From positions 1 through 50,721 of the forward strand of contig WJIJ01000063.1 of NCBI GenBank assembly GCA_014730345.1: DNA of 50,721 nt, given 5' to 3'. The position numbers and the translations under genes were made by a program. The notes under the pieces are model-generated. The model was given only the letters and a program-made list of their open reading frames with translations. It was not told the origin of the DNA and made no database searches. Below are positions 27,162-36,414 of the stretch, in pieces. How positions within the stretch are numbered: position 1 is the first letter of the stretch; each line of letters opens with the position of its first letter. Source of the stretch: Candidatus Zixiibacteriota bacterium. Lineage in GTDB: Bacteria; Zixibacteria; MSB-5A5; UM-FILTER-46-8.

Positions 27162-28094
27162 CTAAACGGTAGAACGGAAGTACTCGACCGTTTTCAGTAA
27201 TCCCTCATCTAAACCAACAGTAGTTTCGTATTTAAGGTTTTCTCTGGCAAGGGATATATCCGCGAGGGAACGCTTAATATCTCCAGGTTTGGAATCAGTA
27301 TAGATCGGTTTTATCTCGGAGCCTATTATCGAATTCAGTTTGCCCATGAGAATATTTAAGCTGTACTCATCTCCGCAGGCAATGTTCATAACTTTGCCCA
27401 CACCGCCTTCGCTACGGCATGCGAGAAGATTGGCATTGACTACGTTGTCTATGTAGGTAAAATCGCGGGATTGTTCACCATCGCCGTAGATTGTCGGTTG
27501 CTTCCCTTTAAGCAGAGCCGTAATCATTTTGGGAATCACCGCCGAGTATTGTGAATAAGGATTCTGGTTGGGTCCGAATACGTTAAAATATCTAAGGGCA
27601 ACAGTCTCCAGACCATAAAGCTGATAGAATATCCGGCAATAATTCTCACCGGCAAGTTTGCTGATGGCGTAAGGCGAAAGGGGAGAGGGAGGCATGCTTT
27701 CGTTTTTGGGCATAACTTCGGTATCGCCGTATATCGAAGAAGAAGAAGCATATACAAATCTTTTTACCTTATGAAATCTCGCGGCTTCGAGCAGGTTCAA
27801 TGTACCGTTAATATTGACTTCATTGGACGTCAGGGGGTTGTCAATCGACCTCTGCACCGAAGGCAGTGCGGCCTGATGCATAACATAATCAATTCCCTGC
27901 ACCGCCCGATTAACGGTCCAGAAATCCCGTACATCTCCTTCGATAAACTCAATTTGGTCGAGTATCGGCTCTATATTGGAACGGCGCCCGGAAGAGAAGT
28001 TATCAATAACCCTCACGGATTTACCCTGTTCGATTAACTTCCTTACGATGTTCGACCCGATAAAACCGGCACCGCCCGTAACCAGATATTTCAT
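27162..28094 (-). CDS. UDP-HexNAc/hexose 4-epimerase-like SDR
   Basis: 310 residues with GGAGFIGS (7-14), a YASSSSIYG strand and the catalytic Tyr142-x3-Lys146 (YAISK). The HQAALPSVQRS and RYFNVFGPNQ patterns are those of the WbpP/WbgU group of UDP-GlcNAc/GalNAc 4-epimerases. It probably supplies a GalNAc- or Gal-type precursor to the cluster. It lies 9 nt upstream of the GmhB-like gene. Paralogous to the SDR gene at 25.6 kb but clearly divergent from it. Confidence 0.88.
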   Translation of the reverse strand: MKYLVTGGAGFIGSNIVRKLIEQGKSVRVIDNFSSGRRSNIEPILDQIEFIEGDVRDFWTVNRAVQGIDYVMHQAALPSVQRSIDNPLTSNEVNINGTLNLLEAARFHKVKRFVYASSSSIYGDTEVMPKNESMPPSPLSPYAISKLAGENYCRIFYQLYGLETVALRYFNVFGPNQNPYSQYSAVIPKMITALLKGKQPTIYGDGEQSRDFTYIDNVVNANLLACRSEGGVGKVMNIACGDEYSLNILMGKLNSIIGSEIKPIYTDSKPGDIKRSLADISLARENLKYETTVGLDEGLLKTVEYFRSTV

Positions 28095-28133
28095 GCTGTT
28101 CCTACTCCGTATCCAATCGTTCGATACTCGGCG

Positions 28134-29330
28134 CTACTCATTTTCCCGGTGAAAACCTCTCATATTGAGGAATTGAAAATCTTTTTCCGCCATCAATGTT
28201 TCGTACAGATCTTCAATATCTTTTACCAGGCGCGTATACTCCAGATAAGGATATACTTTATTGACAGCGAGAGCGCCGAATTCATTTCTTTTTTCGTTAT
28301 CCTGCGATAATTTCTCGATTTTGCGCGCCAATTCCACGGGGTTCAGCGACGGCACCACGTATCCATTAACCCCGTCATCTATAAGCTCCCGGACGCCGCC
28401 CACATCGGTGGATACTACCGGGACACCGGCGGTCATCGATTCTATGACCGCCACAGGCAAACCTTCATTTAATGAAGAAATAACCGAAATGTCAAGACCT
28501 GAATATATCTTTTCCAGGTCGCGGCGGAAGCCGGTGAAGATGAATTTATCCTCCAGGCCTTCGTCCCTGATTTTTCTCTCGACAGCGTCCCGGAGTTGCC
28601 CGTCGCCGACGATTACGAATTTAATATTATTCGATTTAATTCGGGCGGCGGCATCCACAAGCAGGGCATGGTTCTTAACCGGGACCATACGAGCTATACT
28701 TCCCACCAGTATAGTATCTTCGCCAATACCCAGCTCGCGGCGGAATTGCCCCTTGTATTTTTCAGTTTCGGTAAAACGTTTCAAATCGAGGCCAAGGTGA
28801 ATCGTTATAATTTTCTCCGGTTTGGCGATTCCCCCGGCAATCAAATCACGTCGTACTCTATCAGAGACCGCAATCAGGCAGTCAGATCTCGCCGCGAGAA
28901 TCCGTTCAAGGGTGGCAAAAAAACCGGTCTTAGCTTTACCCCAGTATCCTTTTAAGGTGTGGCCGTGGAATGTATGAACCACCTTCGCGCCACCGGCCAT
29001 AATTGCCGCGCTCCTGCCCAGAAAACCGGCCATAGCCAGGTGGGTATGTACGATATCGGGTTTTTCGCGCCTGATCAATTTGTATAATTTATACAGGGCG
29101 ACCAGGTTCTTTAAAGGGCGTACTTCCCGGCTCATTTCAGGTATAACAACTGAACTTATTCCCCTCGATTCAAGCAGATAATCCATACTGCCCTCGCCCT
29201 CTTCGACCGAACCGCGCACCAGCAGTTTCTCAAACCGGGAATTATTCATATGTTCAGTCAGATAAGTAACATGAAAGGATGGCCCGCCAACATTCATGCG
29301 GGATATAATACGCATCACCTTAATTTTCAT
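28134..29330 (-). CDS. GT4-family glycosyltransferase
   Basis: A GT-B fold retaining glycosyltransferase of about 398 residues. The N-terminal MNVGGPSFHVTYL loop and the C-terminal donor-binding EGLPVAVIESMTAGVPVVSTDVGG (an E-x7-E-type motif) define GT4. The start is set at the ATG at 29330, preceded by AAGG; the TTG at 29336 is less likely. It begins 2 nt after the previous GT4 gene ends. Donor and acceptor sugars are unknown. Confidence 0.9.
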   Translation of the reverse strand: MKIKVMRIISRMNVGGPSFHVTYLTEHMNNSRFEKLLVRGSVEEGEGSMDYLLESRGISSVVIPEMSREVRPLKNLVALYKLYKLIRREKPDIVHTHLAMAGFLGRSAAIMAGGAKVVHTFHGHTLKGYWGKAKTGFFATLERILAARSDCLIAVSDRVRRDLIAGGIAKPEKIITIHLGLDLKRFTETEKYKGQFRRELGIGEDTILVGSIARMVPVKNHALLVDAAARIKSNNIKFVIVGDGQLRDAVERKIRDEGLEDKFIFTGFRRDLEKIYSGLDISVISSLNEGLPVAVIESMTAGVPVVSTDVGGVRELIDDGVNGYVVPSLNPVELARKIEKLSQDNEKRNEFGALAVNKVYPYLEYTRLVKDIEDLYETLMAEKDFQFLNMRGFHRENE

Positions 29331-29332
29331 AA

Positions 29333-30451
29333 TCAAACCTTAAATAGCTCCAGCTGTTTTTCTTTCAATAACCTGACATACAATTCATCATAACTTTCGA
29401 CCGTGCCGGTAATTGAAAATTTATCCACGGCTCTTTCTCGTCCGGCTTCTCCCATCTCTCTCCTGACGGCATCATTTTCAAGCAGGTATTTTAGCTTTTT
29501 AGTGAATTCATTTATATTGCCTTTATCGATTAAAAAGCCATCGATGCCTTCCCTGATAACTTCAGGCAATCCTCCTACCCTGAAAGCGACCACCGGCGTT
29601 TTCATGGCCATCGCTTCCGCGGCTACTATTCCGAAGGACTCATCATGGGACGTCATCATAAATACTTTCCATTGCGTTAGTTTTTGCCGGACTTCCTCCT
29701 GGGAGCATCTGCCAAGGAATTCCACCTTTTCCGCAACTCCCAACTCTCCCGATAATCTATCCAGGTTTGCTCTTTCAGGCCCCTCGCCGATGATTTCGAG
29801 TTTTATTCCGGGGAATTTAACGGCTACTTTTTTTAATATTCTCAATTGGTATTCATATCCTTTGTGACTATATAGATTACCAACCGAACCTATAACCATT
29901 CCTTTTCCCTCAATTGTCTCGCCATTAAAAAACGATGTATCAACACCATTGTATATGGTGATAAATCGCTTCGCTTTCAGTTTCTCGATATTTTTCATCC
30001 TATCGGTGGTAATATCGGAAACGCCGACGAGCGCGTCATCGAAACGGGCGGTAAACCGATCGAGAATGAATCTAATATCTCCCGAATTTTCATTGATGTG
30101 ATAATGCCTTGTGGCTATCAATACCGGAACTCCGGCTATCCTCCCGGCGATACGCCCTAAAACCGACGCCAATAGAAGATGAACATGGACGATATCCGGT
30201 TTCAAACTTTTGATTATGCTCAATACTCTGAAAAATATGAAGGGATGTTTTCTTCCGTTCATAGAAAGATCATAGACGTACCCTCCGTTTTGCTCTATAT
30301 CGCCGGCGAGAGTGCCTTGCTTATCGAGATAGGCGACGTGGATTTCATAGCGGTCCTTATCAAGATATTGCGCGATATTCGAAAGGAGGACTTCCGCGCC
30401 GCCGATCTCAAGTTCATTGATTATGTGGAGTAGTTTTATTTTGCGTTTCAT
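29333..30451 (-). CDS. GT4-family glycosyltransferase
   Basis: 372 residues, GT-B fold. The LEIGGAEVLLSNIA N-terminal loop, the GxVGNLYSHKGYEYQL segment and the E-x7-E-type region ESFGIVAAEAMAMKTPVVAFRVGG are typical of GT4 enzymes in polysaccharide loci. Gaps to both neighbours are under 10 nt, so it is cotranscribed. It adds one sugar to the repeat unit on the cytoplasmic face; specificity unknown. Confidence 0.92.
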   Translation of the reverse strand: MKRKIKLLHIINELEIGGAEVLLSNIAQYLDKDRYEIHVAYLDKQGTLAGDIEQNGGYVYDLSMNGRKHPFIFFRVLSIIKSLKPDIVHVHLLLASVLGRIAGRIAGVPVLIATRHYHINENSGDIRFILDRFTARFDDALVGVSDITTDRMKNIEKLKAKRFITIYNGVDTSFFNGETIEGKGMVIGSVGNLYSHKGYEYQLRILKKVAVKFPGIKLEIIGEGPERANLDRLSGELGVAEKVEFLGRCSQEEVRQKLTQWKVFMMTSHDESFGIVAAEAMAMKTPVVAFRVGGLPEVIREGIDGFLIDKGNINEFTKKLKYLLENDAVRREMGEAGRERAVDKFSITGTVESYDELYVRLLKEKQLELFKV

Positions 30452-30459
30452 TTACACGT

Positions 30460-31632
30460 TTAACTTCTTTGAATCATCAACAATTCGCGCGCGGCGGTTG
30501 CTACTTCCTCAGGGGTTACGGGTTGCAGGCATATATTGCGGGGCATATAACATTTACCGCTGTAGCATGGCCCGCATAAAACTTCCCGGTAAAGAACCCG
30601 TACTTTTTTACCCAGTGGCATAAATGCTTCAATATCTGAAGTACCCATTATCGCCACTACAGGTGTTTTTAGGCCGGCGGCTAAATGGGAAGGACCACTG
30701 TCATTGCCGATTAATAACCTAGCTTGTGAGACGATAGCAATAAACTCAGTCAAATTTATTCCTCCAGCTAGTACCGTAGCTTCACAATCCATGTGGGAGG
30801 CAACTTCTCGGCAAAGTTCGCTTTCATTGGCAGTTCCACAAATAAATGGTTGATATCCGAATTCATCGAAAATCAAGTCCCCCGCACGAGAGAAATTTTT
30901 AGACGACCACCTTTTTCCTTCCCAACTGGCCCCGGGAGCAATAATAAAGTACTTCCCCATCTCAATACCAAGATCTTGGAATTTATGGTATAAACCGTGT
31001 TTCCATTCGTCTTTTACGAATACAGACATTTCATCAGTAACGATTTTTACTCCAATTGAATTAAGGGCCTTTAATATTTTATGTTGATCATGCGTATACT
31101 TATAAAAGCGCGGGGAACGGTTTCTGATCATTAATCTATAGATGTTGATGGTGTCTTTCAAAGCGTACCTTTGCTTTTCCATCCTGAATGAGGCGAAAAT
31201 ATAAAATATAGCTAATACCAGAGTGAATAAATCCGTATATAATTCCACGATTAAATCATAGTTACTTCTTCTCAGTTTTATGAGTAATGTAAAAGCATCA
31301 CGCAGACGCTTAAACAAAGGAAAATCTGGGTTTTTTCGCGAATTATGGAAAGGTATGATTCTGTTAACGTATATATTGGATTCTAATAATGGAAGATAAA
31401 CTTTATCACATACAACTGTTATCTCGGAATGAGGGAAATTATGCCTTAGGTTAGAATACAGCGGTGTAGATATAACCGTATCTCCCAAGAAGTCGTTATT
31501 AATTACCAGAATTTTCTTTATTGTATCTGGATTTTTAATTCGCCGTGGAATATTCAGGTAATACAGAACCATCGATATTACTTTTATGAAAAACCGAAGA
31601 CTTTTTATCTTTTTCTTTAAAAGAAAATTCAT
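30460..31632 (-). CDS. GT9-family (heptosyltransferase-like) glycosyltransferase
   Basis: 390 residues. The opening IKKILVINNDFLGDTVISTPL segment, the PGASWEGKRWSSKNF motif and the nucleotide-binding GNDSGPSHLAAGLKTPVVAIMG are diagnostic of the ADP-heptose:LPS heptosyltransferase family. A four-cysteine C-terminal cluster (CGPCYSGKC and NIC) is also common in the family. Together with a GmhB-like gene 3 kb away it suggests, without proof, a heptose-containing glycan. Base composition here (30.5-32.8 kb) is more AT-rich than in the flanking genes, hinting at a separately acquired segment. Confidence 0.9.
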   Translation of the reverse strand: MNFLLKKKIKSLRFFIKVISMVLYYLNIPRRIKNPDTIKKILVINNDFLGDTVISTPLYSNLRHNFPHSEITVVCDKVYLPLLESNIYVNRIIPFHNSRKNPDFPLFKRLRDAFTLLIKLRRSNYDLIVELYTDLFTLVLAIFYIFASFRMEKQRYALKDTINIYRLMIRNRSPRFYKYTHDQHKILKALNSIGVKIVTDEMSVFVKDEWKHGLYHKFQDLGIEMGKYFIIAPGASWEGKRWSSKNFSRAGDLIFDEFGYQPFICGTANESELCREVASHMDCEATVLAGGINLTEFIAIVSQARLLIGNDSGPSHLAAGLKTPVVAIMGTSDIEAFMPLGKKVRVLYREVLCGPCYSGKCYMPRNICLQPVTPEEVATAARELLMIQRS

Positions 31633-31764
31633 ATTCTACTTAATATGGCAGCAGTTACAAGGACACCAAATTTCCTGACTTTTTTACTAAAAACGATACT
31701 ATCTCAACCAGCGATCTTACGCTTCGTATTCTTATATTCAATTACTCCCATCCTCGAATATACA

Positions 31765-32766
31765 TCAATGAGTAACACTTTTATTATTTAGTATCTTAAA
31801 GGAATCAAATATTCCCCTCAAAATAACCCTTATTTTTCCAAACCTACCATAGACAACAAGCTTTATCAAGGAAAGAAAGGTTCGGATATTTAAAATAAAT
31901 AGTTGCCGTGGTTTGAAATACCGCCTGGTGATAACATAGTTTGTCCGATAAAGAAAATATAATTTTTTATTATCCATTTCCGCCGTTTTAAAAGAGGAGC
32001 TTTCTTTATGGTATACTATACTATTGGGCGCGAAGGCCAGTGAGTACTTTTCCTCTCCCCGTTTAGCCCAGTCAAACTCTTCGCCGAACATAAAATAATT
32101 CTCGCAAAGCAAGCCTACATCTTCTACGAATTCCCTTCTTACGAACATGGATGCGCCCATAACATAATCCATGTCTCTCTCGATACTTTCAGGTTGGAGA
32201 TTTGGTTCGTATTTTCCGCCTTCGCCGATATGGGTAAACCATCCGGTTCGCTTATTGTATTTCGCCCCACCGAGAGCCTGCACTGTATTTTTCTTATCAT
32301 GATAATACAGAATGGTGGAACCGCAAATTCCAGCTTTTTCCTTTCCATCGGTCCTTTTTAAAAGCTCTGCCAAAGCCGAGGGATGAACTACTGTATCATT
32401 GTTCAGTATCCATATATATCCACACTGCTCATCTTTCAATGAATATCGGATTCCGATATTATTACCTCCGGCATAACCCAGATTGTCAGGGGATTTGATT
32501 AGAATCAATTGTCTTTGATTGTTATAACTATCGAACGAGGCGGTACCGAGGATATAAGAACATTCATGGAAATCTAATTGATGATTAGTATTCGCGTTTT
32601 CCTCCAACCATACCGTTATGCGTTCAATGGAATCATCAATAGAAGCATTATCGATTATCAAAATGCGTAACTCTGGGTAGTCGATTTCCAGTAAACTCTG
32701 AAGGCATTCTAAAGTATCTTTCCAGCCATTATAGTTAAGTACCAGTATATAAATCCTAACATTCAT
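31765..32766 (-). CDS. GT2-family glycosyltransferase
   Basis: 333 residues, GT-A fold. The ILVLNYNGWKDTLECLQSL opening, the IDNASIDDS nucleotide-binding loop and the NND form of the metal-binding DXD motif (WILNNDTVVHP) place it in GT2, rhamnosyltransferase-like. A 132-nt AT-rich gap follows, the largest inside the polysaccharide genes, in which I see no clear promoter or terminator. The donor sugar is unknown. Confidence 0.92.
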   Translation of the reverse strand: MNVRIYILVLNYNGWKDTLECLQSLLEIDYPELRILIIDNASIDDSIERITVWLEENANTNHQLDFHECSYILGTASFDSYNNQRQLILIKSPDNLGYAGGNNIGIRYSLKDEQCGYIWILNNDTVVHPSALAELLKRTDGKEKAGICGSTILYYHDKKNTVQALGGAKYNKRTGWFTHIGEGGKYEPNLQPESIERDMDYVMGASMFVRREFVEDVGLLCENYFMFGEEFDWAKRGEEKYSLAFAPNSIVYHKESSSFKTAEMDNKKLYFLYRTNYVITRRYFKPRQLFILNIRTFLSLIKLVVYGRFGKIRVILRGIFDSFKILNNKSVTH

Positions 32767-32779
32767 AACTTATGTGCAT

Positions 32780-33424
32780 TTATTGGTTGCGCGCTCTAAT
32801 TATAAACTGGTTTACAAAGAAATCGGAAAACATCCCTAATGTAATTTTATTAAGAATGTGCATTTTGGTCCCCGAAGGCGGCATGTTTCCCAGTACCGCA
32901 TCGACTTTCATGCCTGAGGATTCCATGAGAGCAACAGCGGTGTCCCGGACGAAGAAGCGCAAATGAGTTTTGTCGAGTAATCCCTCTTCGGTATAATCGA
33001 AGCGTCCGCGGAGAACCAATGGAATAATGACTTTCAAATTTCTTAGATTAGGAATGCTTGTAATAATAACACCATTTTCGGTAAGTAATTTATGCAATCT
33101 GGAAACAATCTTCCACGGATTAACGAGGTGTTCCAGAATATCAAGGCAAAGGATAACATCGATGCTTGAAGGCTGTACGGGCAATTCCATTTCCTCGATA
33201 TTGCCGATGTATACTTCATCAAGGCGTTGCTTTGCCTTTTCCCCGGCGGGATGGAATAACTCGGCCCCCGCCGCCCATTCCATATCGAATGTATTCTTAA
33301 TCCACTCGGCAGTCGTTCCCGTTCCACAGCCAATATCGAGCAGACGTTTTGCTCCGGGGGGAATAAGGGATTTGATCTCTTCCCTTACCAGGGAATAATA
33401 TTCGATTTTCTTTTCGTCATACAT
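32780..33424 (-). CDS. SAM-dependent class I methyltransferase
   Basis: 214 residues with motif I LLDIGCGTGTTAEW, an acidic motif II and a LCLDILEHLVNPW post-II region, as in Methyltransf_11/23-type enzymes. In this context it may methylate a sugar of the repeat unit or cap the chain, but the substrate is not readable. It starts one base after the flippase gene ends. Confidence 0.9.
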   Translation of the reverse strand: MYDEKKIEYYSLVREEIKSLIPPGAKRLLDIGCGTGTTAEWIKNTFDMEWAAGAELFHPAGEKAKQRLDEVYIGNIEEMELPVQPSSIDVILCLDILEHLVNPWKIVSRLHKLLTENGVIITSIPNLRNLKVIIPLVLRGRFDYTEEGLLDKTHLRFFVRDTAVALMESSGMKVDAVLGNMPPSGTKMHILNKITLGMFSDFFVNQFIIRARNQ

Positions 33425-33425
33425 A

Positions 33426-34967
33426 TTATCTGTTTTTTATCAGGCTGTACAGGATCTGTTTATCCTCCGCCTGCAGTGTTCTTTTCCAGAAGTGCAGGAT
33501 GAGCAATGTCAATAATATCAGGCATAAAACCGTTTTATATACAATACCGGGAATCAGAGAAATTCCGAATGCTACTGCAATTGAAATTACGATCAGTATA
33601 TCAAATAATGGTTTATCTGTAATAAATTTACTCGTGGTTTTAGGATTCAATCTATGATAATTGAAGTTTAGCAGATAATTATCCAAAATAACTCTAACAA
33701 CCCAGGCGATTGCGACCCCGTTAATCCCCAACCATTTCACTAAAAACCACAAGATAAGGAGATAGATAGGTAGTTCAAAGAGATGGATTTTCGCGCTGAC
33801 ATCGGGTCTTCCCAGCGCCTGTATAGCGTTGATAGGGCTATACGCAAGGGTATTTATCAAAACCCCGAGTGATAAAAGCTGGAGAATAATAGCGCTGTTT
33901 TGGGCAAATTCGGTTCCCAACCAAAAATCCATAAACGGTTCGGCGAATATTATCGTCACGACGACAACTGGAGCAACTATTATGATTAAATACTTAATCG
34001 ACTTTTGGTACAATTCATCCAGTTTATCGATATCGGTCCGGGAATACGCGCTGAAGGCCGGGAAAAGAACCCCTAACAGCGCGAAAGGTACTATAAGCAC
34101 TTTAGAAACAAGTTCAAAAGGGGTTACATAAAAAGTAACGGCGCTCATGGTAAGTAACGCGCCAACAATAAACCTGTCCATGTAAACCATAATAGGGCCT
34201 ACTATATTACTTACCGTCAACCAGCCGCCGAAACTCAGCAAGCTACGAGCAAGGTCCATGCTGGGCTTGCGGGGATATTTATACCTCGATATACTTCCGT
34301 GGGCGAATGCGATATATAAAATGAAGGCAAGGATCCTCCCAACAATCAACACTGCTGTTACGTAAAATAGATTCACGCTGTAGGGGACTATCAATAATGG
34401 GCCCACGAAAGTAAAAATGCTTGCGGGAATCTTTACCGCGTTCAACAAACCGAATTTCTGCTGTGCTTCCAGTACTCCCTGGGCTCCCGCCGTGCAAATT
34501 ACCCATGGTATCGAAAACGCGAGCAGATAAAAAGCCCCGGTTGTTTCTTCGGCCAAAGCGGAAGGAATATTAAAAACATGTTGTACCAGCCACGGCGTAA
34601 CCAGAAACGCGGTAACGAAACCAAAGACTCCCAATCCGGCAAGCATAAACATGGAAGAATAAAATATTGATGGCACAAGTTCATATTCTTTGCGGGCGAG
34701 GGTTTCGGCTAAAAACTTGGTTGTAGCCCTGCTTATTCCCATATCGAATATTCCGAAATAACCAACGACCATCCATGCCAGCGCGAGTACTCCAAAACGG
34801 TCCTTGCCTAAATAATCAATCAGAATCGGAATTGTAAAAAAGGCGGCCAGGAGAGGAACCCCCCTTCCCATTAAATTGAACAGGGTATTTTTTGCAAGAA
34901 CCTTTCCGGCCAGGTTGATCCCACCCTCGATATTTATTTCCGCCTTTCCGTTATCTTTTTGATTCAT
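33426..34967 (-). CDS. Wzx-like polysaccharide flippase (MOP superfamily)
   Basis: 513 residues with about 12-14 hydrophobic segments and the N-terminal NTLFNLMGRGVPLLAAFFTIPI stretch typical of the Polysacc_synt family. It is expected to flip the undecaprenyl-linked repeat unit to the periplasm. It overlaps the ligase/polymerase gene upstream by 17 nt. Together with the Wzy-like and Wzz-like genes it marks a Wzx/Wzy-dependent route. Confidence 0.9.
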   Translation of the reverse strand: MNQKDNGKAEINIEGGINLAGKVLAKNTLFNLMGRGVPLLAAFFTIPILIDYLGKDRFGVLALAWMVVGYFGIFDMGISRATTKFLAETLARKEYELVPSIFYSSMFMLAGLGVFGFVTAFLVTPWLVQHVFNIPSALAEETTGAFYLLAFSIPWVICTAGAQGVLEAQQKFGLLNAVKIPASIFTFVGPLLIVPYSVNLFYVTAVLIVGRILAFILYIAFAHGSISRYKYPRKPSMDLARSLLSFGGWLTVSNIVGPIMVYMDRFIVGALLTMSAVTFYVTPFELVSKVLIVPFALLGVLFPAFSAYSRTDIDKLDELYQKSIKYLIIIVAPVVVVTIIFAEPFMDFWLGTEFAQNSAIILQLLSLGVLINTLAYSPINAIQALGRPDVSAKIHLFELPIYLLILWFLVKWLGINGVAIAWVVRVILDNYLLNFNYHRLNPKTTSKFITDKPLFDILIVISIAVAFGISLIPGIVYKTVLCLILLTLLILHFWKRTLQAEDKQILYSLIKNR

Positions 34968-36414
34968 ATGTTAACTTGTTTATGGCTGTAGAGTAATAAT
35001 CAGAAACGGCGATAAGAAGTCCGAGGAATATCGGAAACCTGTAATGGTAAATATGCATGGCGAAAAATGACGCTAATCCCATAGCCGCGGCGAACATGGC
35101 AATTGCCCGCGTGATGAGAACCTGTTCATCTGAAATCCTAATCAACTTCGCGGGGGTTGCCCTCCAGAACAATAGCATAAACAATGCTAAACCGCACAGA
35201 AATGTCGGTAATCCCCCTTTTAACCAGAACCCAAGCCACGTATTATGCGAAGAACGCGGAGGGATGAATGGTTCTTCCGACAGCGGCCAGGGTATAAAAA
35301 CCGGCCATTCCGAACCCCATCCGATTCCCAGGATTGGATGATTGATCAACTCAAGGAGGCCGTTGTAAGATTCCCAAATACGGTAAAAGTTCGATGATTC
35401 CGCGCCCTGGACATCCGCGAGATTAATTTTAATGTCCCCAATCGACATGAGCCGGGAACCGAAATTACTGCTGAGTATAGAAGGCAACAACGCGAAAAGG
35501 ATTATGAATGAAACTATAAAAGCATATCTATACTTGCTGATGATTTCTTTAATACGAGAGAAAGGAATCAAAAAGGGGATTGTTGCCGCCGCGAAAGCTA
35601 TACCAACATACGCGTATCGGCGATAAGAATACACTATAGCCAGAATTACAAATGGCAGAAACAAATAGACTGCCCTTTTAAAACTCTTAGCTCCGGTTTT
35701 TTCGATAAAAAGAGCGAAAGCCATGCAAACGAAAAAGATAAAGAATATTATTTCCTGGCTATAAAAAGTAAACGGTCCGTCCAGCCTCGCTCGAAGGGGA
35801 TCGGTATTCATCAAGATCAAACCGTGAATCGCCCTTAAACCCAACAGGACAAGGACATACAACAATATCCTTTTTATATCTTTCTCATCATCAATAAGCA
35901 TAGCCGCGACGAGGTACGACGCAAACAGGTATACGAAAGGACGGATATCGGCTATTGTATTTAACGGGGATGCCCCAAAAAAAGCGATTCCGTAAAACGA
36001 AGCGAACAGAATACTAAGCAATAATAGCAACAGGGGTTTGTTGATTTTTGCTTTCAGTTTTAAATCATTTTCGCCAAGAACCGCCATTCTGAAAAAGACC
36101 ACGAAAAAGAAAAAACCGAATAAAAGATCCAATATATTCATCTTATAAAATGTCAATCGATATATGAGAACTTCCTCGGATGGCGAGTTCTGGAAGTATG
36201 AAAAAAATATTATAAGATAGAAAAAGAAATAAATATATTTACGGGGAGCGGCAAGTGAAACCCCAAAAAGGCCTATTAAAAACACTATCAAAGAAAGAAT
36301 GAGTGGTTTATAGATGAATAAGCTTATCAGCAGGATCTGGAATATGAAAATTAAAGCGAGGGTTTTATTGTTGAACCGCGATCTTAACGAACCCAAAGAT
36401 AAAGTATCAACCAT
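34951..36414 (-). CDS. Wzy/WaaL-like O-antigen polymerase or ligase
   Basis: 487 residues, almost entirely hydrophobic, with about 11-12 membrane segments and one large periplasmic loop containing SSHNTWLGFWLKGGLP, the motif of the Wzy_C/O-antigen ligase family. Polymerases and ligases cannot be separated by sequence alone. As it is the only such protein beside Wzx- and Wzz-like genes, polymerase is the more likely role. It overlaps its neighbours by 8 and 17 nt. Confidence 0.88.
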   Translation of the reverse strand: MVDTLSLGSLRSRFNNKTLALIFIFQILLISLFIYKPLILSLIVFLIGLFGVSLAAPRKYIYFFFYLIIFFSYFQNSPSEEVLIYRLTFYKMNILDLLFGFFFFVVFFRMAVLGENDLKLKAKINKPLLLLLLSILFASFYGIAFFGASPLNTIADIRPFVYLFASYLVAAMLIDDEKDIKRILLYVLVLLGLRAIHGLILMNTDPLRARLDGPFTFYSQEIIFFIFFVCMAFALFIEKTGAKSFKRAVYLFLPFVILAIVYSYRRYAYVGIAFAAATIPFLIPFSRIKEIISKYRYAFIVSFIILFALLPSILSSNFGSRLMSIGDIKINLADVQGAESSNFYRIWESYNGLLELINHPILGIGWGSEWPVFIPWPLSEEPFIPPRSSHNTWLGFWLKGGLPTFLCGLALFMLLFWRATPAKLIRISDEQVLITRAIAMFAAAMGLASFFAMHIYHYRFPIFLGLLIAVSDYYSTAINKLTYESKR

